Positions 53,306-63,271 of a stretch of 64,000 nt of DNA are shown piece after piece. How positions within the stretch are numbered: position 1 is the stretch's first letter; the number at the start of each line of letters is the position of its first letter. Location of the stretch: assembly GCF_902506655.1 (NCBI RefSeq), contig NZ_LR734808.1, forward strand, positions 2,664,501 to 2,728,500, written 5' to 3'. The notes beneath the pieces were generated by a model. The model did no database searches. It had not been told where the DNA came from and was given only the letters and a program-made list of their open reading frames with translations. Origin of the DNA: Marinoscillum sp. 108. Lineage in GTDB: Bacteria > Bacteroidota > Bacteroidia > Cytophagales > Cyclobacteriaceae. Both the position numbers and the translations under genes were made by a program.

Positions 53306-54283
53306 ATGGAATACAGAATGTTCGGAGAATCAGGGTGCAGTGTATCATGTATGGGGCTCGGCCTTGCGGCACTGGGCAGGCCCGGCTATATCAACCTGGG
53401 TCACCGCGAAGACCTGGGGAGTGAGTATGATCCATCTAAAATGGAAGCTCAAACACATGCGATGCTTTCCCTGGCCAGAGCCCAGGGGATTAATTATTTT
53501 GATGCTGCTCAATCTTATGGAAAGGCGGAAACTTTCCTGAGCACATGGCTTATGGCCCACCCTCGGGAAGAGGTGGTGGTCGGGTCAAAATGGGGATACT
53601 ACTACACCGCGGACTGGTCCGTGCAGGCGGATAAGCATGAAGTGAAGGAGCATACTCTGGAGCGTTTGAATCTGCAATGGCCGGAGAGCGAGCAGCGTTT
53701 GGGCACCGCACTGAAAATTTATCAGATTCACTCAGCCACCCTGGAGAGTGGTGTATTGGAGAACAGGGCAGTACTGCAGCGTCTGGAGGAAATTCGGGAG
53801 ATGGGTTATGTGATCGGACTTTCTCTGAGCGGCGTCCAGCAAAGTGTGGTGTTGGAGAAGGCCCTTGCGGTGCAGGTGGGAGGAAAGCCACTTTTTGGCT
53901 CAGTGCAGGCCACCTATAATTGTTTGGAGCAGTCTGCTGGCGAGGCCTTGCAAAAGGCCTTTGATCGGGGATTGGGAGTAATTGTCAAAGAGGGACTGGC
54001 CAATGGCAGGTTGACAAGCAGGAGTACCGGGGCTTATTTAAAGACCCTCACAGATATGGCCCAGAGCTATCAGGTTACCGAGGATGCCATTGCACTGGCT
54101 TACGTCCTGAGCAAGCCATTTGTGTCAGTGGTGCTGAGTGGTGCGGCTGTTCCGGCACATCTCATTTCCAATGTTAAAGGTTCTGAAATCAAACTCTCTC
54201 AGCAAGACATCAGGGTATTGGATGGCCTGAAGGTGAAACCAGAGCATTATTGGGCTGAGCGAGCCAGCCTGGCCTGGAACTAG
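53306..54283 (+). CDS. Aldo/keto reductase
   Basis: NAD(P)H-dependent oxidoreductase of 325 aa with the AKR TIM barrel. Catalytic tetrad: Asp and Tyr in NYFDAAQSYGKAE, Lys in VVVGSKWGYY and His in IYQIHSATLE. The cofactor-binding end is VVLSGAAVPAHLISNVKG. An insertion near the N-terminus (YINLGHREDLGSEYDPSKM) is longer than in many AKRs and is similar to the L-galactose dehydrogenase-like group. It is the last gene of the TPP-riboswitch unit, 21 bp after the Trm112-like gene, and is followed by a terminator. It likely reduces or oxidises an intermediate of the same pathway; the substrate is unknown. Confidence 0.92.
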   Translation: MEYRMFGESGCSVSCMGLGLAALGRPGYINLGHREDLGSEYDPSKMEAQTHAMLSLARAQGINYFDAAQSYGKAETFLSTWLMAHPREEVVVGSKWGYYYTADWSVQADKHEVKEHTLERLNLQWPESEQRLGTALKIYQIHSATLESGVLENRAVLQRLEEIREMGYVIGLSLSGVQQSVVLEKALAVQVGGKPLFGSVQATYNCLEQSAGEALQKAFDRGLGVIVKEGLANGRLTSRSTGAYLKTLTDMAQSYQVTEDAIALAYVLSKPFVSVVLSGAAVPAHLISNVKGSEIKLSQQDIRVLDGLKVKPEHYWAERASLAWN

Positions 54284-54310
54284 AAAAACCGACCCAGAGG
54301 GCCGGTTTTT
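54284..54310. terminator. Bidirectional terminator between the AKR gene and aceA
   Basis: AAAAACCG-A-CCC, loop AGA, GGG-C-CGGTTTTT: an 11-bp stem with one mismatch and T tails on both strands, serving the riboswitch operon and aceBA. Confidence 0.9.
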
Positions 54311-54332
54311 ACAAACTCAGGAACACATTATT

Positions 54333-55610
54333 TTAAAATTGCTCCACTTCAGTGCTTCCCTCCATGGCTACGGTGGAAGCCCTTCCTTGCTGTACGGTAT
54401 TCTGAATGGCGTCAAAATAACCCGTACCCACAAAGGCCTGATGTTTCACAGCTTTGAAACCTGAGTCCAGCAGCGCAAACTCCCGCTCCTGAAGCTCGGA
54501 ATACCCGGCCATACCACGCTCCTTGTAAGCTTTGGAGAGCTCAAACATGGAAGTGTTGAGTGCGTGGAATCCTGCCAGCGTGATAAACTGAAACTTGTAT
54601 CCCATTTCTGCAAGGTTTTCCCTGAAGGTAAACATCTCGGATTTAGTCAGGTGTGCTGCCCAGTTGAACGATGGTGAGCAATTGTAAGCCAGCATCTGAT
54701 CAGGAAACTCCGCTTTGATGGCCTGCGCAAATTCTCTGGCCAGACCCAAATCCGGGTTGGATGTTTCCATCCATAGGAGGTCTGAGTAGGGCGCGTAAGC
54801 CAGTCCCCTGGCGATTCCGGCTTCTACTCCATTGGTCACTTCAAAGAAACCCTCATTGGTGCGACCTCCTGTCAGGAACCGGTGGTCACGCTTGTCAATA
54901 TCAGAAGTGATAAGCGTGGCGGCATCTGCATCCGTCCTGGCAATCAACAGCGTTGGTGTGTTCATCACATCTGCGGCCAGGCGAGCTGCTACCAGCTTGT
55001 CAATGGCCTCCTGCGTGGGTACCAGTACCTTTCCGCCCAGGTGACCACACTTCTTGGCTGAGCTCAGTTGGTCTTCGAAGTGGACACCCGCAGCTCCGGC
55101 TTCTATCATGGCTTTCATCAGCTCAAAGGCGTTCAGGTTTCCTCCGAATCCGGCTTCTGCATCAGCAACGATGGGCGCCAGCCAGTCAATGCTGCTGTCT
55201 CCATTCAGGTTTTCGATCTGATCTCTTCGGAGTAGGGCATTGTTGATGCGCTTAACCACACTGGGAACAGAGTCAGCCGGGTAGAGTGACTGATCGGGGT
55301 ACATGGCTCCGGCGAGGTTAGCGTCCGCAGCCACCTGCCACCCACTGAGGTAGATGGCTTCCAGGCCAGCGGCAATTTCCTGTACCGCCTGGTTGCCGGT
55401 GAGGGCACCCAGCCCCGCCACAAAGGGTTTGTCATTCAGCTTTTTCCATAGTTTTTCGGCCGTAATTCTGGCGATGGAATGCTCTATTGGGACAGATCCC
55501 TGCAAGTTGACCACTTCTTCCGCGGTATATGGGCGATGGATGTTTTTCCACCTGGGGTTCTCGTCCCAGTCTTTTTGGATTTTTTGGATTCTTTCGGTTT
55601 TCATGATCAT
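54333..55610 (-). CDS. aceA: Isocitrate lyase
   Basis: Cleaves isocitrate to glyoxylate and succinate, the first glyoxylate shunt step. It has 425 aa, typical of the bacterial short form. Motifs: [44 protein letters not shown], and the active-site [17 protein letters not shown] (KKCGH with the catalytic Cys), then [10 protein letters not shown]. It begins 1 bp after the malate synthase stop, so the two are one operon. The start is taken as the ATG at 55610; a second ATG two codons in is equally possible. Confidence 0.98.
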   Translation of the reverse strand: MIMKTERIQKIQKDWDENPRWKNIHRPYTAEEVVNLQGSVPIEHSIARITAEKLWKKLNDKPFVAGLGALTGNQAVQEIAAGLEAIYLSGWQVAADANLAGAMYPDQSLYPADSVPSVVKRINNALLRRDQIENLNGDSSIDWLAPIVADAEAGFGGNLNAFELMKAMIEAGAAGVHFEDQLSSAKKCGHLGGKVLVPTQEAIDKLVAARLAADVMNTPTLLIARTDADAATLITSDIDKRDHRFLTGGRTNEGFFEVTNGVEAGIARGLAYAPYSDLLWMETSNPDLGLAREFAQAIKAEFPDQMLAYNCSPSFNWAAHLTKSEMFTFRENLAEMGYKFQFITLAGFHALNTSMFELSKAYKERGMAGYSELQEREFALLDSGFKAVKHQAFVGTGYFDAIQNTVQQGRASTVAMEGSTEVEQF

Positions 55611-55611
55611 C

Positions 55612-57225
55612 TTAGTTTAAATAGGTATAGGCGTTAATAGTTAAAAATTCTTCAAGGGTGTCATTCTTCACGAGGCGATCGAAGATCTCTATGGCTTCTT
55701 CAAATCGGCCGGAGTGATAAGTTTCTTCTCCCAGCATGGCTTTTATCTTCACCAATTCTTCTCGCTTGAGTTTTTCATACAGATCCACAGTGATGGCTAC
55801 TCCACTCACGGTATAGCAGTGGCGGTGAATCCACTGCCAGAGCTGGGAGCGTGAAATCTCCGCCGTGGCGGCATCCTCCATCAGGTGGTATAGCGCTGCT
55901 GCACCGACTCCCCTGAGCCAGCTTTCCACGTAGAGAATTCCCACGTTGATGTTGGTGCGTATTCCCTCCTCGGTGATGGTACCGGTGGGGGTTTGCACCA
56001 GGTCCTTAGCAGTCACATCCACATCGCGACGCAGGTTGTGAAACTGATTGGGCCAGGGCATGTGCCGGTCAAAGACCTCTTTAGCCACTGACACCAGCCC
56101 TGGATGGGCCACCCAGGTGCCATCATGTCCGTTCATGACTTCCCTGAGTTTGTCCAGGCGTACTTTTTCCAGGGCGGCAGTATTGGCTTCCGGATCGTCT
56201 TTGATCGGAATCTGTGCGGCCATTCCGCCCATGGCATGGGCCCCGCGCTTGTGGCAGGTCTGGATCACCAGGTCAGAATAGGCTTTCATAAAAGGCACCG
56301 TCATATTGACCTGATCTCTGTTCGGCAAAATTTTATGACGATTGTTTCTGAATTTTTTGATGTAGGAAAAAATGTAATCCCAACGACCACAATTCAATCC
56401 GGCAGAATGATGCTGCAATTCGTGCAGGATTTCATGAAGTTCAAAGGCTGCAGGGAGCGTTTCTATCAATACCGTGGCTTTGATGGTGCCCTGAGGAATG
56501 CCGAGATAGTTTTGTGCGAACACAAATACTTCATTCCAAAGGCGTGCTTCCAGGTGGCTCTCCAGCTTAGGCAGATAGAAGTATGGGCCAGATCCCCTTT
56601 TGATCAGTTCACGTACATTGTGAAAAAAGTAGAGTCCAAAGTCTACCAGCGCTCCGCTAGCGGGTTGCTCATCTATCTGGAGGTGCTTTTCCTCAAGGTG
56701 CCAGCCTCTGGGGCGCACGAATAAGGTGGCCGTTTCTTTGTTGAGCTGGTAAGTTTTCCCGTTGGGGTTTACGAATTCAATCTCTCTGCGGATGGCGTCC
56801 CGGAGATTGATCTGACCTTCCATGTTGGTGGACCAATAGGGCGCATTGCTATCCTCAAAGTCTGCCATGAATACCTTGGCACCAGAGTTCAGGGCATTGA
56901 TGACCATTTTACGATCTACCGGCCCGGTGATCTCCACACGTCGGTCCCAGATGTCTTCAGGGATGGGTGCCACTGTCCAGTCTGATTCTCTGATGTCCTG
57001 TGTTTCAGGTAGGAAATTGGGCATGACCCCTGCATCAAAAGCTTCCTGACGAATGACCCTATCGCGAAGGAGCTTCTTGCGTCGCTCATTGAAACGCACG
57101 TGGAGTGCCTGTAAAAACTCGAGTGCCTCAGGAGTGAGGATCTCCATGTAAGGGGCCGGTGTGGCTCCTTTTATCTGGATTCCCAGGGGTGTTTGGGTTT
57201 CCGGGATGTGTGCTTCTGTGATCAT
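55612..57225 (-). CDS. aceB: Malate synthase A
   Basis: Condenses glyoxylate and acetyl-CoA to malate, completing the glyoxylate shunt. It has 537 aa, the size of form A enzymes. Motifs: [63 protein letters not shown] (catalytic Arg and Asp), and [17 protein letters not shown]. It is first in the aceB-aceA operon, with a divergently transcribed XRE-type regulator 105 bp upstream and a palindromic operator array in between, indicating regulated expression during growth on C2 compounds. Confidence 0.98.
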   Translation of the reverse strand: MITEAHIPETQTPLGIQIKGATPAPYMEILTPEALEFLQALHVRFNERRKKLLRDRVIRQEAFDAGVMPNFLPETQDIRESDWTVAPIPEDIWDRRVEITGPVDRKMVINALNSGAKVFMADFEDSNAPYWSTNMEGQINLRDAIRREIEFVNPNGKTYQLNKETATLFVRPRGWHLEEKHLQIDEQPASGALVDFGLYFFHNVRELIKRGSGPYFYLPKLESHLEARLWNEVFVFAQNYLGIPQGTIKATVLIETLPAAFELHEILHELQHHSAGLNCGRWDYIFSYIKKFRNNRHKILPNRDQVNMTVPFMKAYSDLVIQTCHKRGAHAMGGMAAQIPIKDDPEANTAALEKVRLDKLREVMNGHDGTWVAHPGLVSVAKEVFDRHMPWPNQFHNLRRDVDVTAKDLVQTPTGTITEEGIRTNINVGILYVESWLRGVGAAALYHLMEDAATAEISRSQLWQWIHRHCYTVSGVAITVDLYEKLKREELVKIKAMLGEETYHSGRFEEAIEIFDRLVKNDTLEEFLTINAYTYLN

Positions 57226-57261
57226 AATAAGGTGATTATCTGATTAAACATGATCAAATAT

Positions 57262-57309
57262 AGCGAAATATATTAAACAGCGAAATTTCGCTAATACTTT
57301 TATTTCGCT
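57262..57309. promoter_or_regulatory. Symmetric AGCGAAAT operator array between aceB and the XRE regulator
   Basis: Four half-sites of AGCGAAAT in perfect dyad order: AGCGAAAT (57262-57269), 9 bp, the palindrome AGCGAAATTTCGCT (57279-57292), 9 bp, ATTTCGCT (57302-57309). The centre is at 57285.5, with half-sites repeating every 17 bp. It lies 36 bp before the aceB start and 21 bp before the regulator's ATG, so it is a likely operator for the regulator on both genes. Confidence 0.82.
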
Positions 57310-57330
57310 TTTTTGAATTATTTTTGGCGA

Positions 57331-58821
57331 ATGCCCAAAGAGATATTTGAATTCAAGCTCATTTTCGGTCTCAAACTCAAGGAAATCCGAAATGAAAAAG
57401 GGATATCCTATCAGGAACTGCGTGAGAAGACCGGCCTGTCACTGTCTTACCTGAGTGAGATTGAAAATGGAAAGAAATACCCCAAAGGAGATAAAATCAT
57501 GATTCTGGCTAAAGCCCTCGGGGTGAGCTATGATGAGTTGGTATCACTGAAGGTGCCGAGGAAACTCGAACCCATAGTGAACCTGATCCAGTCTGATTTT
57601 TTTAAGGCCTTCCCGCTGGAGCAGTTTGGCTTGAATCCTCAGAAGCTGGTTGAGATCATTTCTTATGATCCGGAGAAAATCAATGCTTTCGTCAATACTG
57701 TGCTTCAGGTGTCACGCAATTTTGAGCTGAAGCAAGAAAGTTTCTATTATGCAGCCCTCCGATCCTATCAGGAGCTGCATCAGAATTACTTTGCCGATTT
57801 GGAAGAGGCCGTAGAGGAGCTTCATTTGGAATTTCCGGAGCTCAAGGAGATTCCTTTCAATGAAAAGCTGCTAACGGGTATTTTACTGGAAATAGGTGTT
57901 CGCACGGGGATGGATGAACTCCAGAAATACCCTTCCTTGCGTAACGTGCGCTCTCTATATGATGAAAAACAACGCCTGCTACATATCAACCGGGGGCTCA
58001 ACTCCGGTCAGATGAATTTTCTTCTGGGTCGTGAAATTGCCTTTCAGTGGACTAAGGTAAAGAACAGGCCAATGAGCACACCACCTTATGGTGACCATAC
58101 GTTTGAGGAGATTCTTAACAATTACAGGGCTTCCTATTTTTCAGCGGCACTCATGATGCCACAGGAGGAGGTCGTAAGGGACATCAGGGCGGTGGGCGAT
58201 ATGAAAGTATGGGATCCGAAGGTGCTACTGGGTTTTTTGGATAAGTACGATGTGACCCCCGAGATGATTATGCAGCGCCTCACCAATATCCTTCCTGCGG
58301 TGTTTGGCTATGAGAATTTGTTCTTCCTGCGATTTGTGGGGAAAGGACCGGATTATTTTACTTTGACCAAAGAGCTGCACCTCACGCGCCTTCATAACCC
58401 GCATGGCAATGAGCTGAACGAACATTATTGTCGACGATGGATTTCATTGGATGTTATTCGGGATCTATATAAAGCACGAGAATCTGATCCGGACATCAAA
58501 TACCTGGCGGGTATTCAGCGATCATTTTACCATGGCACCACCAATGAATACCTGTGCCTGTCCATCGCGTTCCCCAATGTGTCTAACCCTGAGGAGGCTG
58601 TAAGTGTGACCATTGGTTTTCTGGTGGATGGCGCCCTCGAGCGAAGAATTAAGTTTTTGAGGGATCCCAACATCGTGAGGCGTGAAGTCAATACAACGTG
58701 TGAGCGCTGTCCCATCATGGACTGTAAGGAGCGTGCGGTGGAGCCTTATGTACATGCTGCCAAAACGGAAGAGCACTTGATTCAGGAGGACATTTCTACG
58801 CTACTGGGGATAGAGAAATAA
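57331..58821 (+). CDS. XRE-family regulator of the RamB/ScfR type, likely glyoxylate shunt regulator
   Basis: DNA-binding regulator of 496 aa. The ATG at 57331 (MPKEIFEFKLIFGLKLKEIR) is preferred to an upstream TTG at 57313. An HTH_XRE domain spans about 10-65 (GISYQELREKTGLSLSYLSEIENGKKYP). The middle shows an ImmA/IrrE-like region (HINRGLNSGQMNFLLGREIAFQW) without the HExxH metal motif. The C-terminal DUF2083-like domain has CERCPIMDCKERAV, a cluster that may bind metal. This architecture matches RamB and short-chain fatty acyl regulators that control acetate and propionate genes. It is divergent from aceBA with a shared operator; it probably senses an acyl-CoA or related metabolite. Confidence 0.9.
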   Translation: MPKEIFEFKLIFGLKLKEIRNEKGISYQELREKTGLSLSYLSEIENGKKYPKGDKIMILAKALGVSYDELVSLKVPRKLEPIVNLIQSDFFKAFPLEQFGLNPQKLVEIISYDPEKINAFVNTVLQVSRNFELKQESFYYAALRSYQELHQNYFADLEEAVEELHLEFPELKEIPFNEKLLTGILLEIGVRTGMDELQKYPSLRNVRSLYDEKQRLLHINRGLNSGQMNFLLGREIAFQWTKVKNRPMSTPPYGDHTFEEILNNYRASYFSAALMMPQEEVVRDIRAVGDMKVWDPKVLLGFLDKYDVTPEMIMQRLTNILPAVFGYENLFFLRFVGKGPDYFTLTKELHLTRLHNPHGNELNEHYCRRWISLDVIRDLYKARESDPDIKYLAGIQRSFYHGTTNEYLCLSIAFPNVSNPEEAVSVTIGFLVDGALERRIKFLRDPNIVRREVNTTCERCPIMDCKERAVEPYVHAAKTEEHLIQEDISTLLGIEK

Positions 58822-58859
58822 CTTTGAGGCAGGCGATATAATTCAGTTGAAATAGCATT

Positions 58860-58867
58860 TATCTTTG
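58860..58867 (+). promoter_or_regulatory. Possible -7 promoter element TATCTTTG
   Basis: TATCTTTG matches the Bacteroidota -7 consensus TAnnTTTG, 26 bp before the ATG of the small lipoprotein gene. A well-spaced -33 TTTG is not evident. Confidence 0.45.
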
Positions 58868-58893
58868 TGTTAGTTACTGACATACAAAGCTTT

Positions 58894-59307
58894 ATGAGGC
58901 CTACAGTTTGGATTATTTTGATGTTTTTACTGGGTTCTTGTGATTTCAGGAAGTGTGCTTCTCGTCCTCCGGATGTTCTGGTGCAGTTGGATTTTAGCCA
59001 GGAGGATTCATCATACCTTGAGTTTTTGAGTTGGGAGCTGACCGCAAGTGACGGAGCGGAGTTTCCTTATGAGATCAGGAATTTTTCTGACAGTCTGGTC
59101 TCGCTTTTTCAGGTGACATTGATTCTGGTGACTGAGAGCAATGAATATTATCTGGATTATGGGAATGAGGATGTGGATACGCTCAGAGTATTGGTACATG
59201 AGGAAACGGCCGGGTGTGACCATATTGTCATTGATTTGGTGGAGATGAATGGAGAGCAGCTGACGATGAACACTGATTCCTCTTACTTCTATCAAAAGAA
59301 GCCTTGA
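58894..59307 (+). CDS. Small putative lipoprotein
   Basis: A 137-aa protein of unknown function, starting at the ATG at 58894; an upstream GTG at 58867 lies in the promoter element. A lipoprotein signal peptide ends FLLGSC (RPTVWIILMFLLGSCDF). The mature part is acidic and beta-rich (VLVQLDFSQEDSSYLEF, FQVTLILVTESNEYYLDYG) and ends KKP. No family is recognised. It converges with nrdA. Confidence 0.7.
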   Translation: MRPTVWIILMFLLGSCDFRKCASRPPDVLVQLDFSQEDSSYLEFLSWELTASDGAEFPYEIRNFSDSLVSLFQVTLILVTESNEYYLDYGNEDVDTLRVLVHEETAGCDHIVIDLVEMNGEQLTMNTDSSYFYQKKP

Positions 59308-59325
59308 TTGCTGGCCATGGGACAT

Positions 59326-59352
59326 AAAAAAAGCCTCACTTTTCAGTGAGGC
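59326..59352 (-). terminator. Intrinsic terminator of nrdBA
   Basis: On the minus strand GCCTCACT-GAAA-AGTGAGGC (59333-59352) followed by TTTTTTT (59326-59332), 24 bp beyond the nrdA stop. Confidence 0.92.
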
Positions 59353-59376
59353 TTCGATTATCAAAATAGCAAATTT

Positions 59377-61770
59377 TTAACTTCCGCACATCTCGCATCC
59401 TTCCGGATCATCGAGGGAGCACTGCATGGCTGCCTGATTTTGAGTTTTATCAGCGTCAGGGTCTGCCGCAGGCTTTGATTTTCCTTCGGGCTGAGCTGCG
59501 CCTTCTTTTTCCAGCGTAAACTTGATGGCATCTGTGGCAGCCTTGGTTCTCAGATAATACATACCCGTTTTCAAACCTTTCTTCCAGGCATAGAAGTGCA
59601 TAGAGGTCATCTTACCGAAGTTGGCATCCAGCAAGTGGATGTTCAGGCTCTGGCTCTGACAGATGAAAGCACCTCTATCTGCTGACATATCGATGATGGA
59701 CTTCTGAGAAATCTCCCAAACGGTTTTGTAACGCTCTCTGATGTCTTCAGGAATCTCAGGAATGCCCTGTACAGATCCATTGGCCGTCATGATGCGGTTT
59801 TTCATTCTATCATCCCACAAGCCCAGGTTGATCAGGTCAGTCATCAGGTGTTTGTTCACCACGATAAACTCACCAGACAAGGTTCTTCTGGTGTAGATGT
59901 TGGAGGTGTAAGGCTCGAAGCACTCATTGTTTCCAAGGATTTGTGAAGTAGAAGCTGTAGGCATAGGTGCCAAAAGCAGTGAGTTTCTCACGCCGTGCTT
60001 TCTTACTTTTTGCTTCAGGTCATACCAGTCCCATCTGCCTGAGTCGGGAGTAATGCCCCACATGTCAAACTGGAAGATGCCCTTGGATACTGGTGATCCT
60101 TTGAAGGTTTCGTACGGACCTTCTTTCTGAGCCAGCTCCATGGAAGTCTCCATAGCAGCATAGTAGATGGTCTCGAAGATCTCTTTGTTGAGTTTTCTGG
60201 ACTCAGGGGAGTCAAATGGAAGCTTCATCAACATGAACGCATCAGCTAATCCCTGCACACCGATCCCTATAGGTCTGTGTCTCATGTTGGAGGTTTTGGC
60301 CTCCGGTACCGGGTAGTAGTTTACATCGATCACCTTGTTCAGGTTGCGCGTAGCTACTTTGGTGATTTCATAGAGTTTTTGGTGATCAAACTCACCTTTC
60401 TCATTGACGAACTTGTTCAAAGCAATGGAAGCCAGGTTGCACACCGCTACTTCATCTTTGGAGGTGTACTCCATGATTTCAGTACAAAGGTTGCTCGACC
60501 GAATGGTGCCAAGATTCTTTTGGTTTGATTTTTTATTGGCTGCGTCTTTGTAAAGGATGTAAGGTGTGCCAGTTTCTATCTGAGATTCCAGGATTTCGAA
60601 CCAAAGCTCCTGCGCTTTGATGGTTCTTCTGGCTCTGCCTTCCTTCTCGTATTTTTCGTAAAGTTTTTCAAATTCATCTCCGTATGATTCATACAGGTTG
60701 GGTGCTTCATCCGGGCTAAAGAGTGACCATTCGCCATTTTCTTCCACACGTTTCATGAAAAGATCAGGAATCCAAAGTGCATAGAAAAGGTCTCTTGCGC
60801 GCAATTCTTCTTTTCCGTGGTTTTTCTTCAGTTCCAGGAAGTCAAAGATGTCTGCATGCCAGGGCTCCAGGTAGATGGCAAAGCTTCCTTTGCGCTTCCC
60901 GCCTCCCTGATCCACATACCTGGCAGTCATGTCGAAGTTTCTGAGCATAGGCACTATACCATTAGAGGTACCGTTGGTGCCTTTGATGTAAGCGCCTGTA
61001 GCCCTTACGTTGTGAATACTGAGACCTATACCACCAGCTGATTGTGAGATTTTAGCGCACTGCTTAAGGGTATCGTAGATACCATCGATGCTGTCATCCT
61101 GCATGGTGAGCAGGAAGCATGAGGAAAGCTGTGGCTTGGGAGTCCCCGCATTGAAGAGCGTAGGTGTGGCGTGTGTAAACCACTTTTCAGACATGAGGTT
61201 GTAGGTTTCTATCGCTGCGTCGATATCATCCATGTGAATACCCACAGAAACCCGCATCAGCATGTGCTGAGGTCTTTCTACAATTTTTCCATCCAATTTG
61301 ATCAGGTATGATCTTTCGAGGGTTTTGTACCCAAAGAAATCATAGTTGTAATCCCTGGTATAATCCACTGCTTCATCCAATCGCTTGGCATTGGCCCTGA
61401 TGATGCCATATACTTCGGTAGACACCAAAGCTGCATTTTCATCAGTTTTAGGATTAACATAAGTATACAGTCTTTTCATGGTGTTCGAAAAAGACTCTTC
61501 AGTCACCTTATGAAGGTTAGATATAGATATGCGAGCGGCAAGCTTCGCAAAATCCGGATGACGGGTGGTCATCGTGGCAGCGATCTCGGCAGCCAAGTTG
61601 TCCAACTCAATGGTGGTCACTCCATCATACAGACCATCAATCACCTTCTTGGCGATCTCCACTGGTTTTACAAAGTCCGAGTTTAAACCATCACAGAGTT
61701 TTTCAATTCTGGCGGTTATTTTGTCAAATTTTACGGATTCACGTCTTCCGTCTCTCTTGATTACTAACAT
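59377..61770 (-). CDS. nrdA: Ribonucleoside-diphosphate reductase, alpha subunit
   Basis: Catalytic subunit of class Ia ribonucleotide reductase, reducing NDPs to dNDPs. It has 797 aa. The N-terminal ATP-cone (about 3-90; [23 protein letters not shown]) provides allosteric control. The catalytic barrel has [42 protein letters not shown], with the active-site Cys, and [30 protein letters not shown], with the Asn-Cys-Glu catalytic triad. [20 protein letters not shown] is a substrate-binding segment. The tail ends CEMCGS, the redox-active CxxC. It is co-transcribed with nrdB (38-bp gap). Confidence 0.98.
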   Translation of the reverse strand: MLVIKRDGRRESVKFDKITARIEKLCDGLNSDFVKPVEIAKKVIDGLYDGVTTIELDNLAAEIAATMTTRHPDFAKLAARISISNLHKVTEESFSNTMKRLYTYVNPKTDENAALVSTEVYGIIRANAKRLDEAVDYTRDYNYDFFGYKTLERSYLIKLDGKIVERPQHMLMRVSVGIHMDDIDAAIETYNLMSEKWFTHATPTLFNAGTPKPQLSSCFLLTMQDDSIDGIYDTLKQCAKISQSAGGIGLSIHNVRATGAYIKGTNGTSNGIVPMLRNFDMTARYVDQGGGKRKGSFAIYLEPWHADIFDFLELKKNHGKEELRARDLFYALWIPDLFMKRVEENGEWSLFSPDEAPNLYESYGDEFEKLYEKYEKEGRARRTIKAQELWFEILESQIETGTPYILYKDAANKKSNQKNLGTIRSSNLCTEIMEYTSKDEVAVCNLASIALNKFVNEKGEFDHQKLYEITKVATRNLNKVIDVNYYPVPEAKTSNMRHRPIGIGVQGLADAFMLMKLPFDSPESRKLNKEIFETIYYAAMETSMELAQKEGPYETFKGSPVSKGIFQFDMWGITPDSGRWDWYDLKQKVRKHGVRNSLLLAPMPTASTSQILGNNECFEPYTSNIYTRRTLSGEFIVVNKHLMTDLINLGLWDDRMKNRIMTANGSVQGIPEIPEDIRERYKTVWEISQKSIIDMSADRGAFICQSQSLNIHLLDANFGKMTSMHFYAWKKGLKTGMYYLRTKAATDAIKFTLEKEGAAQPEGKSKPAADPDADKTQNQAAMQCSLDDPEGCEMCGS

Positions 61771-61808
61771 TTCTTATAAGGCGATTTGGGATGGAAAATT
61801 ACGGTTCA

Positions 61809-62798
61809 TTAAAAGTCTTCGTCTAAACTGAATTTGGCTTTATCGTCGTTGTTGCCAGTGCCACTGTCCATTACTCCGGCTTTCTGGTATTCACCTACTC
61901 TTTTCTCAAAGAAATTGGTTTTACCCTGAAGGGAGATCATATCCATAAAATCAAATGGATTGGTGGAGTTGTACACTTTGGAGCAACCGAGCTCCATCAA
62001 AAGTCTGTCTGCGACAAACTCTATATACTGACACATGAGGTCAGCATTCATCCCGATCAGTTTCACGGGAAGTGCGTCGGTTACAAATTCCTTTTCTATG
62101 ATCACAGCATCTTCTATAATGGCTGTGACTGTCTCCTTAGGTAACTTGTGTTTGATGTGATTATTATACAGCAGACAAGCAAAATCGCAATGAAGACCTT
62201 CGTCTCTTGAGATCAGCTCATTTGAAAAAGTGAGTCCGGGCATGAGGCCTCGCTTCTTTAACCAGAAGATGGAACAGAAACTACCGGAGAAGAAGATGCC
62301 CTCCACGGCGGCAAATGCGATCAGTCTTTCCTGAAAGTTTCCTTTATCGATCCAGCGTAGGGCCCAGTCTGCTTTTTTCTTCACACAGTCCATCGTATCT
62401 ATGGCGTGGAAAAGTGAGTCTTTTTCTTTAGGGTCTTTTACGTAGGTATCTATTAATAAGGAATAGGTTTCTGAGTGGATGTTTTCGATGGCTATCTGAA
62501 AGCCGTAGAAGAACTTGGCTTCTGTGTACTGCACGTCAGACACCATGTGCTCGGCAAGGTTTTCGTTGACGATGCCATCGCTGGCTGCAAAGAATGCCAG
62601 TACATGTTTAATGAAATGCCTTTCACCATCATTGAGAGAAGCCCAATCTTTAGGATCCTGGCTCAGGTCGATTTCCTCTGCAGTCCAGAAACTTGCTTCG
62701 GCTCGTTTATAAAATTGCCATATATCATTGTGCTGTATGGGGAATAAGACGAAGCGATTAGGGTTTTCTTTAAGTAATGGTTCTACTGCTTGGCTCAT
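61809..62798 (-). CDS. nrdB: Ribonucleoside-diphosphate reductase, beta subunit
   Basis: Radical-generating small subunit of class Ia ribonucleotide reductase, 329 aa. Diiron ligands are visible in [18 protein letters not shown]...[23 protein letters not shown], and [18 protein letters not shown]. The radical Tyr is expected in the helix around the second ligand region, and the C-terminus (FSLDEDF) is the peptide that docks on NrdA. It is the first gene of the nrdB-nrdA operon. Three DnaA-box-like sites lie 24-84 bp upstream of its start. Confidence 0.97.
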   Translation of the reverse strand: MSQAVEPLLKENPNRFVLFPIQHNDIWQFYKRAEASFWTAEEIDLSQDPKDWASLNDGERHFIKHVLAFFAASDGIVNENLAEHMVSDVQYTEAKFFYGFQIAIENIHSETYSLLIDTYVKDPKEKDSLFHAIDTMDCVKKKADWALRWIDKGNFQERLIAFAAVEGIFFSGSFCSIFWLKKRGLMPGLTFSNELISRDEGLHCDFACLLYNNHIKHKLPKETVTAIIEDAVIIEKEFVTDALPVKLIGMNADLMCQYIEFVADRLLMELGCSKVYNSTNPFDFMDMISLQGKTNFFEKRVGEYQKAGVMDSGTGNNDDKAKFSLDEDF

Positions 62799-62821
62799 AG
62801 GTCACTTAAGTTATTCAATGT

Positions 62822-62882
62822 TTATCCACTAGACAAGTTGAATACGCACAATGTTATCCACAATCAAAACTAGTTATCCACA
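62822..62882. promoter_or_regulatory. Cluster of three DnaA-box-like sites upstream of nrdB
   Basis: TTATCCACT (62822-62830), TTATCCACA (62854-62862) and TTATCCACA (62874-62882), all in the same orientation; the last two match the DnaA-box consensus TTATNCACA exactly. They lie in the nrdB promoter region. DnaA control of nrdAB is known in Escherichia coli. Confidence 0.7.
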
Positions 62883-63233
62883 CCGACAAAACATTTGGGG
62901 GTCGATTTATCGAAATCGCCCTTTTTGAGTGTTTTGCTAAGGTTTGGGATACAGCCCGAAGCGAAAAGTGGTTTATTTTTTTCTAGCTGCGTTTACAAAT
63001 GTGTAAAAAGTCCGTGGAAAAATCAAGCGCCCCGGGGATGGGAAAAGAGGGGTGAAAAAAAGATAAAATATTTGATAACTGGCTGTTAAAAAGATGTTTA
63101 AGTTATCTTTGGCCAATCAAAACTTCATTAAAAAACGCTGCAAAGGGGCATTTAGAAAAGTGAAAAAAAAGTGAATTTTTTTTTAACCTATATTTATGCT
63201 AAAGGATAGTTTGATTATTAATATACAAACCCA
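62883..63233. other. AT-rich intergenic region between nrdB and rplU
   Basis: About 350 bp with no supported gene. Long A and T tracts occur near 63105-63185. It separates the DnaA-box cluster from the rplU promoter. A short open frame at 62895-63089 has no protein-like features. Confidence 0.5.
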
Positions 63234-63241
63234 TATCTTTG
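63210..63241 (+). promoter_or_regulatory. Bacteroidota-type promoter of rplU-rpmA
   Basis: TTTG (63210-63213), 20 bp, TATCTTTG (63234-63241): both the -33 and -7 elements of the Bacteroidota primary-sigma consensus with suitable spacing, 30 bp before the rplU ATG. Confidence 0.8.
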
Positions 63242-63271
63242 CATTCCTTTTTGAAAAAGCAAACAAAAAAC

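Noticed and set aside
62895-63089. Short plus-strand frame between nrdB and rplU
   Set aside because: No plausible protein features; in an AT-rich regulatory stretch.
62822-63233. Replication origin
   Set aside because: DnaA boxes and AT tracts are present, but there is no dnaA/dnaN neighbourhood or clear unwinding element; a DnaA-regulated nrdB promoter is simpler.
63239-63271. N-terminal extension of rplU from a TTG
   Set aside because: It would start inside the -7 promoter element and precede the conserved L21 N-terminus.
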